A DNA stretch of 64,000 nt from Methylobacterium persicinum (GCF_022179525.1 NZ_BPQX01000012.1:55344-119343), one strand, 5' to 3'; shown: positions 37,997 to 49,424, numbered from the stretch's first letter. A program made the numbers and translations. The notes: a model not told the origin generated them from the letters alone.

Positions 37997-38872
37997 ATGC
38001 GCATGCTGAATCTGTCTCAGGTTCAGACCTTTCTGGCGGTCATCGATGAGGGCGGCATCCAGTCGGCAGCGGAGCGCCTTGCCTGCTCGCAGCCGGCCGT
38101 CTCGCAGCAGTTGCGCAAGCTCGAGGAGTTCGTCGGCGTGCCCCTCGTGGTGCGCAACCGCAGCCGCGCGGTCCCCACCCGTGACGGCGAGTTGTTCCTG
38201 CCGAAGGCCCGCTCCCTCATAGCCAGCGCCGACCGTGCCCGCGCCGTCGTCTCCGATCGCCGCCTGGTGGTGCATGCCAGCGGCAACGTAGGAGTCTATC
38301 TTGCGCCGCGCCTCATCGCCGTGTTCGAGCGCGACCTGGATCGGCCCGGCACGGTGGACCTCGTCATCACCACCAACCGCCATGCGGTGGACGCCCTCAT
38401 CGCCGGCGAGGCGGACATCGCTCTCACCGAATGGAGCGAGGACCACCCGGCCGTGGAATGGCAGGGCTGGCGCCGAGAGAAGTTGGTGGTGATTGCCGGC
38501 CCCGACCATCCGCTCGCGAAGGAGCGCTGCATTCCGCGCCAGGCACTGCTCGACCATCCCATCATCGGCGGCGAGCCCGGCACCGGCACCGGCCGGGCGC
38601 TCGCCGGCATGTTCGGGCCCGATGCTGGGCGCCTGCGCGTGGCACGCCAACTCGGCAGCACCGCCGCCGTGAAGGAGGCGGTCAAGACCGGGCTCGGCCT
38701 TTCCGTGGTGTTCGCCTATTCCGTGGCCGAGGAGGTGAAGGCCGGCACGCTCACCATGCTGGAACTGGAGGAGGCCGACATCTTCAAGACCTTGTTCATC
38801 GGCCTCGGCCGCGAAAGCCCGCAATCCTCCATGGCCCGGCGCTTCGCCACCTTCTGCCTCGCCTCCGCTTGA
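37997..38872 (+). CDS. ptxE: LysR family transcriptional regulator of the phosphite module (PtxE-like)
   Basis: 291 residues from the ATG at 37997; alternatives are 37964 and 38003, none with a decisive ribosome-binding site. N-terminal winged HTH (FLAVIDEGGIQSAAERLACS, then QPAVSQQLRKLEEFVG) and a co-inducer domain. Divergent from the ptxB operon and 26 bases before ptxD on the same strand; the same type of regulator accompanies ptxABCD in Pseudomonas, so phosphite- or P-starvation-linked control is the natural guess. Confidence 0.85.
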   Translation: MRMLNLSQVQTFLAVIDEGGIQSAAERLACSQPAVSQQLRKLEEFVGVPLVVRNRSRAVPTRDGELFLPKARSLIASADRARAVVSDRRLVVHASGNVGVYLAPRLIAVFERDLDRPGTVDLVITTNRHAVDALIAGEADIALTEWSEDHPAVEWQGWRREKLVVIAGPDHPLAKERCIPRQALLDHPIIGGEPGTGTGRALAGMFGPDAGRLRVARQLGSTAAVKEAVKTGLGLSVVFAYSVAEEVKAGTLTMLELEEADIFKTLFIGLGRESPQSSMARRFATFCLASA

Positions 38873-38898
38873 TCCCACTCCTGCCGCAAGAGACATCC

Positions 38899-39894
38899 AT
38901 GGCTCGCAAGACCCTCGTCACCAACTGGGTCCACCCCGAGGTGCTAGATCTGCTTTCCACCCGCGGTGCGGTAGAGGCCAACACCACCCGCGAGCCGTGG
39001 CCGCGCGCGGAACTCCTGCGCCGCGCGCGCGACGCCGACGCCATCCTGGCCTTCATGACGGACCACGTGGATGGCGCCTTCCTCGAAGCCTGCCCGGATC
39101 TGAAGGTCGTCGCCTGCGCCCTGAAGGGAGCAGACAATTTCGACATGGAGGCGTGCCGGGCGCGCGGCGTCGACGTGACCATCGTGCCCGACCTGCTCAC
39201 CGCGCCCACCGCAGAACTCGCCGTCGGCCTCATGATCGCCCTCGGCCGCAATCTGCTCGCCGGCGACCGGCTGATCCGCCAGCACCCGTTCGCCGGCTGG
39301 CGGCCGGTACTCTACGGCATGGGGCTCGATGGGGCGGAGGTGGGCATCGTGGGCATGGGTGCCGTGGGCCAGGCCATCGCCCACCGCGTGCGGCCATTCC
39401 GCTGCCGCATCTCCTATTGCGACGCGCACCCGCTTTCTCCCGCCGCGGAGGATGCGCAGGGGCTCCTGCGGCGCGATCTGGCAGAGTTGCTGGCACGCAG
39501 TGACTATCTGGTGTTGGCGCTGCCATTGAACGCGGAGTCGCGCCACCTGATCGATGCGGCGGCGATCGCGGCCATGAAGCCGGGCGCGCTCCTCATCAAC
39601 CCCGCCCGCGGATCGCTGGTGGACGAGGCGGCGGTCGCCAACGCCCTAGAGGCGAACCATCTCGGCGGGTATGCGGCCGACGTGTTCGAGACGGAGGACT
39701 GGGCCCGGCCTGATCGGCCCGCCGGCGTCGAGCCGCGACTGCTCTCTCATGCCCGCACGGTTCTGACCCCCCACATTGGCTCGGCGGTCGACAGCGTGCG
39801 GCGGGACATCGCCCTCGCCGCCGCTCGCAACATCCTGCGCCATCTGGACGGATTGCAGCGGGAGCCACCTTCGCACGATCGCTCTGCCGCCTGA
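38899..39894 (+). CDS. ptxD: NAD-dependent phosphite dehydrogenase PtxD
   Basis: 331 residues of the D-2-hydroxyacid dehydrogenase fold. Recalled alignment to Pseudomonas stutzeri PtxD needs no gap through the catalytic region, so numbering coincides: K76 (VACALKGADNFD), R237 (NPARGSLVDEAAV), E266 (FETEDWARPDRP) and H292 (LTPHIGSAVDSV) are all present, as is W134 (FAGWRP). NAD binding is GIVGMGAVGQAIA. Position 175, which sets NAD specificity (Glu in P. stutzeri), is Asp here, still acidic and so NAD-preferring. It oxidises phosphite to phosphate in the cytoplasm with NAD. Close match throughout makes the assignment strong. Followed by 266 bases with no recognised gene. Confidence 0.93.
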   Translation: MARKTLVTNWVHPEVLDLLSTRGAVEANTTREPWPRAELLRRARDADAILAFMTDHVDGAFLEACPDLKVVACALKGADNFDMEACRARGVDVTIVPDLLTAPTAELAVGLMIALGRNLLAGDRLIRQHPFAGWRPVLYGMGLDGAEVGIVGMGAVGQAIAHRVRPFRCRISYCDAHPLSPAAEDAQGLLRRDLAELLARSDYLVLALPLNAESRHLIDAAAIAAMKPGALLINPARGSLVDEAAVANALEANHLGGYAADVFETEDWARPDRPAGVEPRLLSHARTVLTPHIGSAVDSVRRDIALAAARNILRHLDGLQREPPSHDRSAA

Positions 39895-40160
39895 CACGGC
39901 CCGTCGGTGGCCATCAAGCAATACCAGCGCGACAGCAGCCTTCAAAGCATCATCATGACCAATGCGGAAATTGCGATCGCATCTTCAATCACCTCTTCAG
40001 CCGGGCCTTGCGCGAGGTGCGCGAAACCTCGAGCCCGTGATGTGCGTCGCCGTTGCGCGGCGTTGCCGCGCGATGACGGGTGGCGCTGCGATATGTGATG
40101 TCTCCGCGCCGCCCGCCATCGGTCATACCCTGCCATGCCGATCCTGCGCGGTGATGGGAT

Positions 40161-40388
40161 TCATGCCGTAGCTTCATGCTCGAACGCCTGCTTTCCCTTG
40201 TCGGCCCAGAGCGCCAACGCCTTGTCGCGTTCATCGCTTTGGAGCTTGTCGGCCGCCCAGAGCAGGGCGCCGTAGATGATGGCGCGATCATCGCAGGTCA
40301 GGTCCACGATCCCGGCTTTGACGACGAGACCGCCGAGTTCGATCAGATGCCGCGTGCGTTGGCGGCGTTCGACCTGCCAGGTTCGCAT
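40161..40388 (-). CDS. traD: Conjugal transfer protein TraD (Ti-type, small)
   Basis: 75 residues from the ATG at 40388. RTRHLIELGGLVVKAGIVDL is the signature stretch of the small TraD of Ti/rhizobial plasmids (not the large coupling ATPase). It probably assists the relaxosome. Follows traC by a one-base gap and is divergent from the relaxase gene. Confidence 0.82.
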   Translation of the reverse strand: MRTWQVERRQRTRHLIELGGLVVKAGIVDLTCDDRAIIYGALLWAADKLQSDERDKALALWADKGKQAFEHEATA

Positions 40389-40389
40389 A

Positions 40390-40728
40390 TCATGCCGCGC
40401 TCGTGCTGCCTGATGCCGGTTGCGCACCGTCCGGTTGCGGTTGAGCGCCGCCCGCGTCGCGGTCAGATGCCGATGCAGATCGCCGCGCCCGGCTTTGAAA
40501 GAACGCGGCCCCGCGCTTGGCCCACGCCTCCCTCTTTCCGGCGTCCTTGGTTTCGGCCAGCACGATCAGCGCGCCCGCCAGTTCGTCGACGGTGAGCGCG
40601 TCGGCTCCGGTCAAGATCACCAGTTCGCCGAGTTGCTGCACCTTGCGCGTTTTAAGTTCCCGCGCCTTGTCCTCCAGCGCCTTCAGTTCAGCGCCATAGT
40701 CCCGTGGTTTCCGCATCGTCGTCTCCAT
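40390..40728 (-). CDS. traC: Conjugal transfer protein TraC (Ti-type, small)
   Basis: 112 residues from the ATG at 40728 (an ATG at 40716 is possible). Contains a helical segment rich in charge (ELKALEDKARELKTRKVQQL) and LGELVILTGADALTVDELAG, as in TraC proteins accessory to TraA relaxases. Upstream of traD and divergent from traA, with the candidate oriT between, the usual Ti-type arrangement. Confidence 0.78.
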   Translation of the reverse strand: METTMRKPRDYGAELKALEDKARELKTRKVQQLGELVILTGADALTVDELAGALIVLAETKDAGKREAWAKRGAAFFQSRARRSASASDRDAGGAQPQPDGAQPASGSTSAA

Positions 40729-40829
40729 AAGCAATGGATGGAGCGATGATAGTTTCGTGTCGGCCGGAATGCTGTAAGGTTGCCGGGACGGCCTGGAACG
40801 GCGCGGACCGTCCCGAGAAATTCATTTCG

Positions 40830-40863
40830 AGGGTGCGCTTATACGTCGTTCCGACGTGCGCTT
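40830..40863. other. Candidate origin of transfer (oriT) of MOBQ type
   Basis: In the 159-base gap between traC and traA. On the minus strand 40841-40830 reads TAAGCGCACCCT, 10 of 12 like the RSF1010-type nick region TAAGTGCGCCCT (quoted from memory). Beside it are a perfect inverted repeat ACGTCG-TTC-CGACGT (40843-40857) and two direct copies of GTGCGCTT (40833-40840, 40856-40863). Position and structure fit a relaxase target. Confidence 0.6.
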
Positions 40864-40887
40864 GGGAGCAGTATCTGGTCGGTCGCC

Positions 40888-43803
40888 ATGGCGATCTACC
40901 ATTTCTCCGTTCAGGTCATCGGACGCGCGGCGGGCCGCAGCGTGGTGGCTGCCGCCGCCTACCGCTCGGCCTCGCGGTTGCGCGACGACCGGCTGGGCCG
41001 CGATCAGGACTTTTCCGCCAAGCGCGGCGTCGTCCATTCCGAGGTCATGCTGCCGGAGAACGCACCGGAGGAATGGAACGACCGCGAAAAGCTTTGGAAC
41101 GATGTCGAGGCGTTCGAGAAAAGGAAGGACGCCCAGCTTTGCCGCGAGGTGGAGTTCGCCCTTCCGCGTGAGATGACGGAGCGCCAAGGCGTCGAACTGG
41201 CCCGCGATTTTGCCCAAGCCGAATTTGTCGATCAGGGCATGATCGCCGATGTGAACGTGCATTGGGATATCGGCGAAGACGGAATGCCGAAACCCCATGC
41301 CCATGTCATGCTGACCATGCGCAGCGTGGACGACAACGGGTTCGGCCAGAAGGTGCGGGAGTGGAACCGCACCGAGCTGGTCGAACGTTGGCGCGAACGC
41401 TGGGCCGATCACGTCAACGAGCGTCTTGCCGAACTCGACATCGACGCGCGGATCGACCACCGCAGCCTTGAGGCGCAGGGCATCGGTCTTGAGCCGCAGA
41501 CCAAGATCGGCGCACCGGCGCAGCGCATCGAGGCTACCGGGATCGAGGCCGACCGCGCCGAGGATCACCGGCGCATCGCCCGCGAGAACGGCGCGCGCAT
41601 CATCCAGAACCCGAACATCGCCCTGGACGCGATCACCCAGCAGCAATCGACCTTTACACGGCGCGACATGGCGATGTTCGCGCACCGGCACAGCGATGGC
41701 ATCGACCAGTTCAACGAGGTCATGGGCGCGATGCGCGGCGCGCCCGATCTTGTCGAACTCGGCAAGGACGATGTTGGGCAGGACCGCTTCACCAGCCGCG
41801 GCATGATCGAGGCCGAACAGCGCCTGCATCGCGCCACCGCGATGATGGCCGAGCGCGAACGCCATGAGGTGAATGACAGGGGCCGAGAAGCCGCGTTGGC
41901 GCGCGCGGCGGATCGCGGGCTGACCCTTTCCGGCGAGCAGACCGAGGCGCTGGCGCATGTCACGGACGGGCGCGACCTTGGGATTGTCGTCGGCTATGCC
42001 GGGACGGGGAAGAGCGCGATGCTGGGTGTGGCGCGCGAAGCCTGGGAAGCGGCGGGCTATGAGGTTCGCGGCGCGGCGCTCTCCGGCATCGCCGCCGAGA
42101 GTCTGGAAGGCGGATCGGGCATCGCCTCGCGCACCATCGCCAGCCTGGAGCATCGCTGGTCGCAGGGCCGCGACATGCTCACCAGCCGCGACGTGCTTGT
42201 CATCGACGAGGCCGGGATGGTCGGCACGCGGCAGTTGGAGCGCGTGCTGTCCCATGCCGCCGAGGCCGGCGCGAAGGTGGTGCTGGTCGGCGATCCGGAA
42301 CAGCTTCAATCCATCGAGGCGGGCGCGGCGTTCCGCTCGATCCACGAACGCCACGGCGGCGCGGAGATCAGCGAGGTTCGCCGCCAGCATGAGGACTGGC
42401 AGCGTGAGGCGACCCGCGACCTCGCCAGCGGCCGGACGGGCGAAGCCCTGAACGCCTACCGCGCCCGCGACATGGTGCATGAGGCTGGAACGCGGGAAGA
42501 AGCGCGGCGTGACCTGATCGACCGCTGGGACCGTGACCGGCAGGCCAGCCCAGACGCAACCCGTATCATCCTCACCCACACCAATGCTGACGTGCGGGAA
42601 TTGAACGAGGCGGCCCGCGAACGGGTGCGCGATGCAGGCGAGCTTGGCGCGGATGTGCATATCGCCGCCGAACGCGGCGTGCGGAATTTCGCCACCGGCG
42701 ACCGCATTATGTTCCTGCAAAACGAGCGCAGCCTTGGCGTGAAGAACGGCACGCTCGGCACCATTGAGCAGGTCAGCGGGCAGAGCATGACCGTCCGCGC
42801 CGACGATGGGCGCAATGTCACGTTCGACCTGAAGGGCTACAACAAGATCGACCACGGCTATGCCGCCACGATCCACAAGGCGCAGGGCATGACCGTGGAC
42901 CGCGCCCATGTGCTGGCGACGCCCGGCATGGACCGCCATGGCAGCTATGTCGCCCTGTCAAGACACCGCGACGGCATGGACCTGCATTACGGCCACGACG
43001 ACTTCGCCAGCCGGGACCGGCTTATCAACACCCTGTCGCGCGACCGCGCCAAGGACATGGCAGCGGATTACCAGCGGATCGACCCGGCCCAGGATTACGC
43101 CGAGCGGCGCGGCATCACCTTCCGCGAGCACGTCGAGCGTGTTGTGGAGATCGCCCGCCGAGTTCCCGAGAAGGTGCGCGGCATCTTCGACGACTTGCGC
43201 CTGCCCGCCGCAGACGGACAGGGGCCGGAAAGGAAGGTGGAGGAAGACCCGGAGGCGGCGTTACGCCGGGCGCGTGGGCGGGCGCTCGTCCGTCATGCCC
43301 GCGCCGTCGATGCGATCTTCGCGGCGCAGGATCAGGGCGGCGAGGCCAGACCTGATCAGGTCAGGGAATTGCAGGAGGCGCGCCAGCGGTTCGAGGAGGT
43401 GCGCCCCCACGGCTCGCATGACGCCGAAGCGGCCTACAAGAAAAACCCGCAGCTTGCGGCGGAGGCGGCGTCAGGTGACGCCCGGCGCGCGATCCACGCC
43501 CTGCAACTGGAAACCGAGTTGCGCACCGATCCCGGCCTGCGAGCCGACCGTTTCGTGGAGCGCTGGCAGAAACTCCACCGGGCCAGCGACCAACGCTATG
43601 CGGCGGGCGACTATGCAGGTCACAGGGCGGCGCGGGCGGCGATGGGGAACATGGCGCAGAGCCTCGAACGCGACCCGCAGATGGAATCCCTGCTCGCCAA
43701 CCGCAAACGCGAACTCGGCATCTCATTCGATTCGGGAATGGGCGTCGCCCGTGACCTCACCCTCACGTTCGGGCTTGGCCGGGGCCGGGGTCTCGGGCTG
43801 TAA
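40888..43803 (+). CDS. traA: Ti-type conjugative relaxase-helicase TraA (MobA/MobL plus RecD-like helicase)
   Basis: 971 residues from the ATG at 40888, where the conserved opening AIYHFSVQVIGRAAGRSVVA begins. The relaxase domain (~1-220) has the metal-binding histidines in GMPKPHAHVMLTMR, with further catalytic tyrosine/glutamate positions not individually assigned. The helicase domain has Walker A GYAGTGKSAML and motif II VIDEAGMVGTRQLERV, and later IHKAQGMTVDRAHV. It would nick oriT and unwind the transferred strand. The coding frame is intact. No VirB/TrbB genes are in the window. Confidence 0.93.
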   Translation: MAIYHFSVQVIGRAAGRSVVAAAAYRSASRLRDDRLGRDQDFSAKRGVVHSEVMLPENAPEEWNDREKLWNDVEAFEKRKDAQLCREVEFALPREMTERQGVELARDFAQAEFVDQGMIADVNVHWDIGEDGMPKPHAHVMLTMRSVDDNGFGQKVREWNRTELVERWRERWADHVNERLAELDIDARIDHRSLEAQGIGLEPQTKIGAPAQRIEATGIEADRAEDHRRIARENGARIIQNPNIALDAITQQQSTFTRRDMAMFAHRHSDGIDQFNEVMGAMRGAPDLVELGKDDVGQDRFTSRGMIEAEQRLHRATAMMAERERHEVNDRGREAALARAADRGLTLSGEQTEALAHVTDGRDLGIVVGYAGTGKSAMLGVAREAWEAAGYEVRGAALSGIAAESLEGGSGIASRTIASLEHRWSQGRDMLTSRDVLVIDEAGMVGTRQLERVLSHAAEAGAKVVLVGDPEQLQSIEAGAAFRSIHERHGGAEISEVRRQHEDWQREATRDLASGRTGEALNAYRARDMVHEAGTREEARRDLIDRWDRDRQASPDATRIILTHTNADVRELNEAARERVRDAGELGADVHIAAERGVRNFATGDRIMFLQNERSLGVKNGTLGTIEQVSGQSMTVRADDGRNVTFDLKGYNKIDHGYAATIHKAQGMTVDRAHVLATPGMDRHGSYVALSRHRDGMDLHYGHDDFASRDRLINTLSRDRAKDMAADYQRIDPAQDYAERRGITFREHVERVVEIARRVPEKVRGIFDDLRLPAADGQGPERKVEEDPEAALRRARGRALVRHARAVDAIFAAQDQGGEARPDQVRELQEARQRFEEVRPHGSHDAEAAYKKNPQLAAEAASGDARRAIHALQLETELRTDPGLRADRFVERWQKLHRASDQRYAAGDYAGHRAARAAMGNMAQSLERDPQMESLLANRKRELGISFDSGMGVARDLTLTFGLGRGRGLGL

Positions 43804-43931
43804 ACCGTCCTATTTACCGCCCCCTCTGCGCCACGGCCCTACGACGGCTAAATCCCTATTGCACAACAATAAACCCTTGCCTTTGCCTCTCCTGGCAGTC
43901 CCACGAAAAGCCAGCAGGAGGCAGCCCAGCC

Positions 43932-44150
43932 ATGCGCCAGCCAGATCGTATCATCCGCATGAACACCGTCCGCGACCGCACCGGCCTGTCCCGGTCCACC
44001 ATCTACCGCAAGATCGCCGAGGGTACGTTCCCGCCCCAGATCAAGATCAGCATCAACGGCGCGGGCTGGCGGGAATCCGACATCGACCGTTGGGTCGCCA
44101 ACCCCGTGGCGTGGCGGCCCGGAAGCGGGCGCGGCCGCGATGGCGTCTGA
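43932..44150 (+). CDS. AlpA-family HTH regulator
   Basis: 72 residues. MNTVRDRTGLSRSTIYRKIA and FPPQIKI with WRESDIDRWVA are the AlpA/excisionase-like winged HTH. AGGAGG at 43916-43921 is an ideal ribosome-binding site. AlpA proteins regulate integration/excision of prophages and islands, fitting the recombinase downstream. Confidence 0.9.
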   Translation: MRQPDRIIRMNTVRDRTGLSRSTIYRKIAEGTFPPQIKISINGAGWRESDIDRWVANPVAWRPGSGRGRDGV

Positions 44151-44382
44151 TCGCGGAGCGCGCTCCCGCGCCCGGCGCGTCAGGCCGCCCACAGCGTCGG
44201 AGCAGCTTGAGGCGCTGCTGGGATACCATGTTCCCATGGGCCGACCGCCCAAACACGACCTGTCCATCTGGACCGTCACCGACGATTGGCCGCGCCCCGT
44301 TCCGGTCACAGAGGCTGAGATCGAGGTGTTCGAGCAATGGTTCGGCGACCTGTTCGATGAACTATTCTGTTCCGGCGGCTGA
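44140..44382 (+). CDS. Hypothetical protein, island-associated
   Basis: 80 residues; overlaps the AlpA gene by 11 bases, so likely translated with it. Basic N-terminus (RSRARRVRP) and an acidic, aromatic C-terminal half (EVFEQWFGDLFDELF). No family recognised. Confidence 0.6.
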   Translation: MASDRGARSRARRVRPPTASEQLEALLGYHVPMGRPPKHDLSIWTVTDDWPRPVPVTEAEIEVFEQWFGDLFDELFCSGG

Positions 44383-44429
44383 TGCTTCAGGCGTCGAAAT
44401 CGACGTTGAAATCTGCCCTCCGACAGACT

Positions 44430-44445
44430 ACTTGTAGTCACAAGT
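44430..44445. promoter_or_regulatory. Probable autoregulatory operator of the toxin-antitoxin pair
   Basis: ACTTGT-agtc-ACAAGT, a perfect 6-base inverted repeat, embedded in a wider TGTAG...CTACA symmetry and beside a tacata -10-like hexamer, 24 bases before the antitoxin ATG. Antitoxins of this class bind such palindromes. Confidence 0.55.
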
Positions 44446-44468
44446 GTCTACATATGTGAGGGCGCAAC

Positions 44469-44717
44469 ATGCTGACCATCAACCTCAGAGACGCCAAGGC
44501 TGGATTTTCGAGCCTGGTCGATGAAGCCGTCAAAGGAGAAATCGTGACCATCACCCGTCATGGCAAACCCGTTGCGGCCCTGGTCTCGGTTGAGGCGGCG
44601 GAGATCGCGCGCAAAGCGCTCGAACGTAAACGGGCGGGCCTTGTCAGTTATCTCAGGACGTTCCCAGGCGGAGAGTTCCCGCGCAACCGCAAACCATCGC
44701 GGGATGTCGAGCTTTGA
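44469..44717 (+). CDS. Phd/YefM-type antitoxin
   Basis: 82 residues. MLTINLRDAKAGFSSLVDEA and VTITRHGKPVAALVS are the Phd/YefM DNA-binding and dimer fold; the C terminus should wrap the toxin. Its end overlaps the toxin start by 4 bases. Confidence 0.9.
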   Translation: MLTINLRDAKAGFSSLVDEAVKGEIVTITRHGKPVAALVSVEAAEIARKALERKRAGLVSYLRTFPGGEFPRNRKPSRDVEL

Positions 44718-45175
44718 GCGGCTTCCTTCTCGACACCAACGTCGTCTCCATGCTCGCGCCGTCGAAGGCGGAAGCATCCACTGACTTCCTCACCTGGCTG
44801 GACCGTATGGACGCCGATGGTCGGCTATTTCTGTCGGTCGTTTCTATCCACGAGATCGAGAAGGGAATCGCGCTCCTCGACCACAAGGGGGCGACGACGA
44901 AAGCCGCGAGCCTGCAAGCATGGCTCAGTGGTCTCGTCTCCACATACGATGACAAGATCATTGGCTTCGACGCGCAGGCCGCCGCAATCGGCGGGCGGCT
45001 GGAGGCGAAGGCGCTTGCGGCCGGTCACGACCCCGGAATGGCCGATGCCGTGATTGCCGGTATCGCCGCAGCGCATGAACTCGTCATCGTCACCCGAAAC
45101 ACGAAGCATTTCCTTCCGTTCGGCGTCGCCGTGTTGTCGCCTGACGAGGCGGCTGCACAAGGAGGCCCGGCATGA
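44714..45175 (+). CDS. PIN-domain toxin (VapC/FitB-like)
   Basis: 153 residues, TTG start overlapping the antitoxin stop. Acidic PIN positions are visible: D in FLLDTNVVS, E in SVVSIHEIEKG, D in PGMADAVIAGIA and the terminal VTRNTKHF. Predicted Mg-dependent ribonuclease, neutralised by the antitoxin; likely stabilises the island. Its stop overlaps the recombinase start (ATGA at 45172-45175). Confidence 0.9.
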   Translation: MSGFLLDTNVVSMLAPSKAEASTDFLTWLDRMDADGRLFLSVVSIHEIEKGIALLDHKGATTKAASLQAWLSGLVSTYDDKIIGFDAQAAAIGGRLEAKALAAGHDPGMADAVIAGIAAAHELVIVTRNTKHFLPFGVAVLSPDEAAAQGGPA

Positions 45176-46884
45176 CCGCTTCCACAATCCCTCTGCGTGC
45201 CGCCCTTTATCTTCGGGTTTCGACGGCGCGGCAGGCCGAGCATGACGTTTCCATCCCCGACCAGAAGCGGCAGGGCGAAGCCTACTGCGCCTCACGCGGC
45301 TATCAGCTTGTCGAAACCTATGTGGAGCCAGGCGCATCCGCCACCAACGACCGCCGCCCCGAGTTCCAGCGCATGATCGAGGCGGGGACCAGCAAGCCCG
45401 CGCCATTCGATGTCGTCGTAGTCCATTCGTTCAGCCGCTTCTTCCGCGATCACTTCGAACTGGAGTTCTATGTCCGCAAGCTGGCGAAGAACGGCGTCAA
45501 GCTGGTTTCGATCACTCAGGAAATGGGGGACGACCCCATGCACGTCATGATGCGCCAGATCATGGCTTTGTTCGATGAATACCAGTCGAAGGAAAACGCC
45601 AAGCACGTCATGCGCGCCTTAAAGGAGAACGCCCGGCAAGGCTTCTGGAACGGCGCGCTCCCACCTATCGGCTACCGGGTTGTCGCCGCCGAGCAGCGCG
45701 GGGCCAAGGTCAAGAAGAAGCTCGAAATCGATCCGCTGCACGCCGACACGGTACGGCTGATCTATCGGCTTGCGCTGGAAGGTGACGGCACCACCGGCCA
45801 GATGGGCGTCAAGAACATCGTCTCCTATCTCAACAGCCGCCGCATCTTCACCCGCGACGGCGGGCGCTGGGGCATCGGTCAGGTTCACCGCATCCTGACC
45901 CGTCGCACCTATATGGGCGAGCATGAGTTCAACAAGCGCAGCAAGACCAAGGAACTGAAACCCGTCAGCGAGATCGTCACGGTTCCGGTGCCGCCGATCA
46001 TCGACCGCGAGACGTTCGACACCGTGCAGGCGCTCTTGAAGGCCCGCAACCCCAAGCTCATCCCTTCCGCCGTTATCAGCGGCCCGACCATGCTCACCGG
46101 CCTGATCCACTGCGCCAAGTGCGGCGGCGCCATGACCATCCGCACCGGCAAGGGCGGGCGTTATCGTTACTATGCCTGCTCCATGAAGGCGCGGCAGGGA
46201 CCGACCGCCTGCGAGGGCATGGCTGTGCCGATGGACAAGCTGGACAATCTTGTCGCCGATCACCTTGAAAGCCAGCTTCTCCAGCCCGAGCGGTTGGAAG
46301 CCATCCTCGCCAGTGTTCTCGACCGCAGGCAGGAGCAATCCCAGCGCCGCCGCGAGCACATCGCCGAACTGAACAAGCGTGCTACCGAATCGGAACTGCG
46401 CCTGAAACGCCTCTACGATGCCATTGAGGCGGGCGTGGCCGACATCGACGATCCGGCGCTCAAGGACCGCATCGACGGCCTCAAGGCCATCCGCGATCAG
46501 GCCAAGGCCGACGCCGAGCGCGCCCAGGCCATGCTCGACAGCTCCGGCTCCAAGGCCGTCACCCCGCAAATGGTCCGCACCTTCGCCAAGACAGCCCGCC
46601 AGCGCATCCGCCTCGAAGGCGGCGGCTACCGCCGCGACCACCTGCGCGCGCTAGCCCAGCGTGTCGAGGTCGCGGACGGCGAGGTTCGGATCATGGGATC
46701 GAAGACCCAGCTGCTTCAGGCGCTGGTGTCGGGCGGCGGCGTAAGCGCAGTGCCCACTCAGGGACTGAAGTGGCGGAGGGAGCGGGATTCGAACCCGCGA
46801 TACGGTTTCCCGTATACACACTTTCCAGGCGTGCGCCTTCAACCACTCGGCCACCCCTCCGTCCGGGGCTCGGCGTCCGGCTGA
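45172..46884 (+). CDS. Large serine recombinase; last ~38 codons read through tRNA-Ser antisense
   Basis: 570 residues as it stands. N-terminal resolvase domain with catalytic Ser17 in [11 protein letters not shown], then the recombinase domain and a zinc ribbon ([13 protein letters not shown] and [17 protein letters not shown]), then a coiled coil ([20 protein letters not shown]). From 46771 the frame is the antisense of the tRNA ([19 protein letters not shown]), so the C-terminal tail is encoded by chromosomal DNA. It should catalyse island integration/excision. Starts in the ATGA overlap with the toxin gene, so one four-gene run (AlpA onward) ends at the att site. Confidence 0.9.
   Translation: MTASTIPLRAALYLRVSTARQAEHDVSIPDQKRQGEAYCASRGYQLVETYVEPGASATNDRRPEFQRMIEAGTSKPAPFDVVVVHSFSRFFRDHFELEFYVRKLAKNGVKLVSITQEMGDDPMHVMMRQIMALFDEYQSKENAKHVMRALKENARQGFWNGALPPIGYRVVAAEQRGAKVKKKLEIDPLHADTVRLIYRLALEGDGTTGQMGVKNIVSYLNSRRIFTRDGGRWGIGQVHRILTRRTYMGEHEFNKRSKTKELKPVSEIVTVPVPPIIDRETFDTVQALLKARNPKLIPSAVISGPTMLTGLIHCAKCGGAMTIRTGKGGRYRYYACSMKARQGPTACEGMAVPMDKLDNLVADHLESQLLQPERLEAILASVLDRRQEQSQRRREHIAELNKRATESELRLKRLYDAIEAGVADIDDPALKDRIDGLKAIRDQAKADAERAQAMLDSSGSKAVTPQMVRTFAKTARQRIRLEGGGYRRDHLRALAQRVEVADGEVRIMGSKTQLLQALVSGGGVSAVPTQGLKWRRERDSNPRYGFPYTHFPGVRLQPLGHPSVRGSASG
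46771..46860 (-). tRNA. tRNA-Ser(GGA)
   Basis: 90 bases with encoded CCA. The 5' end is GGAGGGGTGGCCGAGTGG, the anticodon loop CTGGAAAGT gives GGA, there is a long serine-type variable arm, and the TPsiC arm reads GGTTCGAATCC. Its 3' end faces the island, and the recombinase coding frame continues through it, so this is the integration site and the gene remains complete. Confidence 0.97.
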
Positions 46885-46989
46885 AAAGCCGGGCGCGGGT
46901 CGGGCCTCGCGGGCCGGTGCTGTATCCTGCGCGGGGGGCATCGCGCAAGGCACGCCCCCCATTAAAATGCGGCGTGATCGTTTTCGCCG

Positions 46990-49257
<2,268 letters not shown>

Positions 49258-49394
49258 GGGGTCTCCGGTGCTCCGCCTGCCGGCGCCGCGGCAGGGGCAT
49301 TCCGGGAACGTGCCTGACACGGCGAAGCTCCCGCGCCGCCGCGAAAATTTGGTGAGGGTGGCCGTGGCGGATCGCGCAAGCCCCGACACCCCCA

Positions 49395-49424
49395 CCGTCA
49401 TTGCGAGCGCGCGCGAAGCGACGG
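49395..49424. repeat. Degenerate half of REP family A
   Basis: ccgtcattgcgagcgc followed by gcgaagcgacgg matches one arm of the family A palindrome with no partner arm. It lies in the 265-base gap between glgX and a binding-protein gene. Confidence 0.6.

Noticed and set aside
46771-46884. Tail of the recombinase as a conserved protein domain
   Set aside because: It is the antisense reading of tRNA-Ser and flanking chromosome, not a domain.
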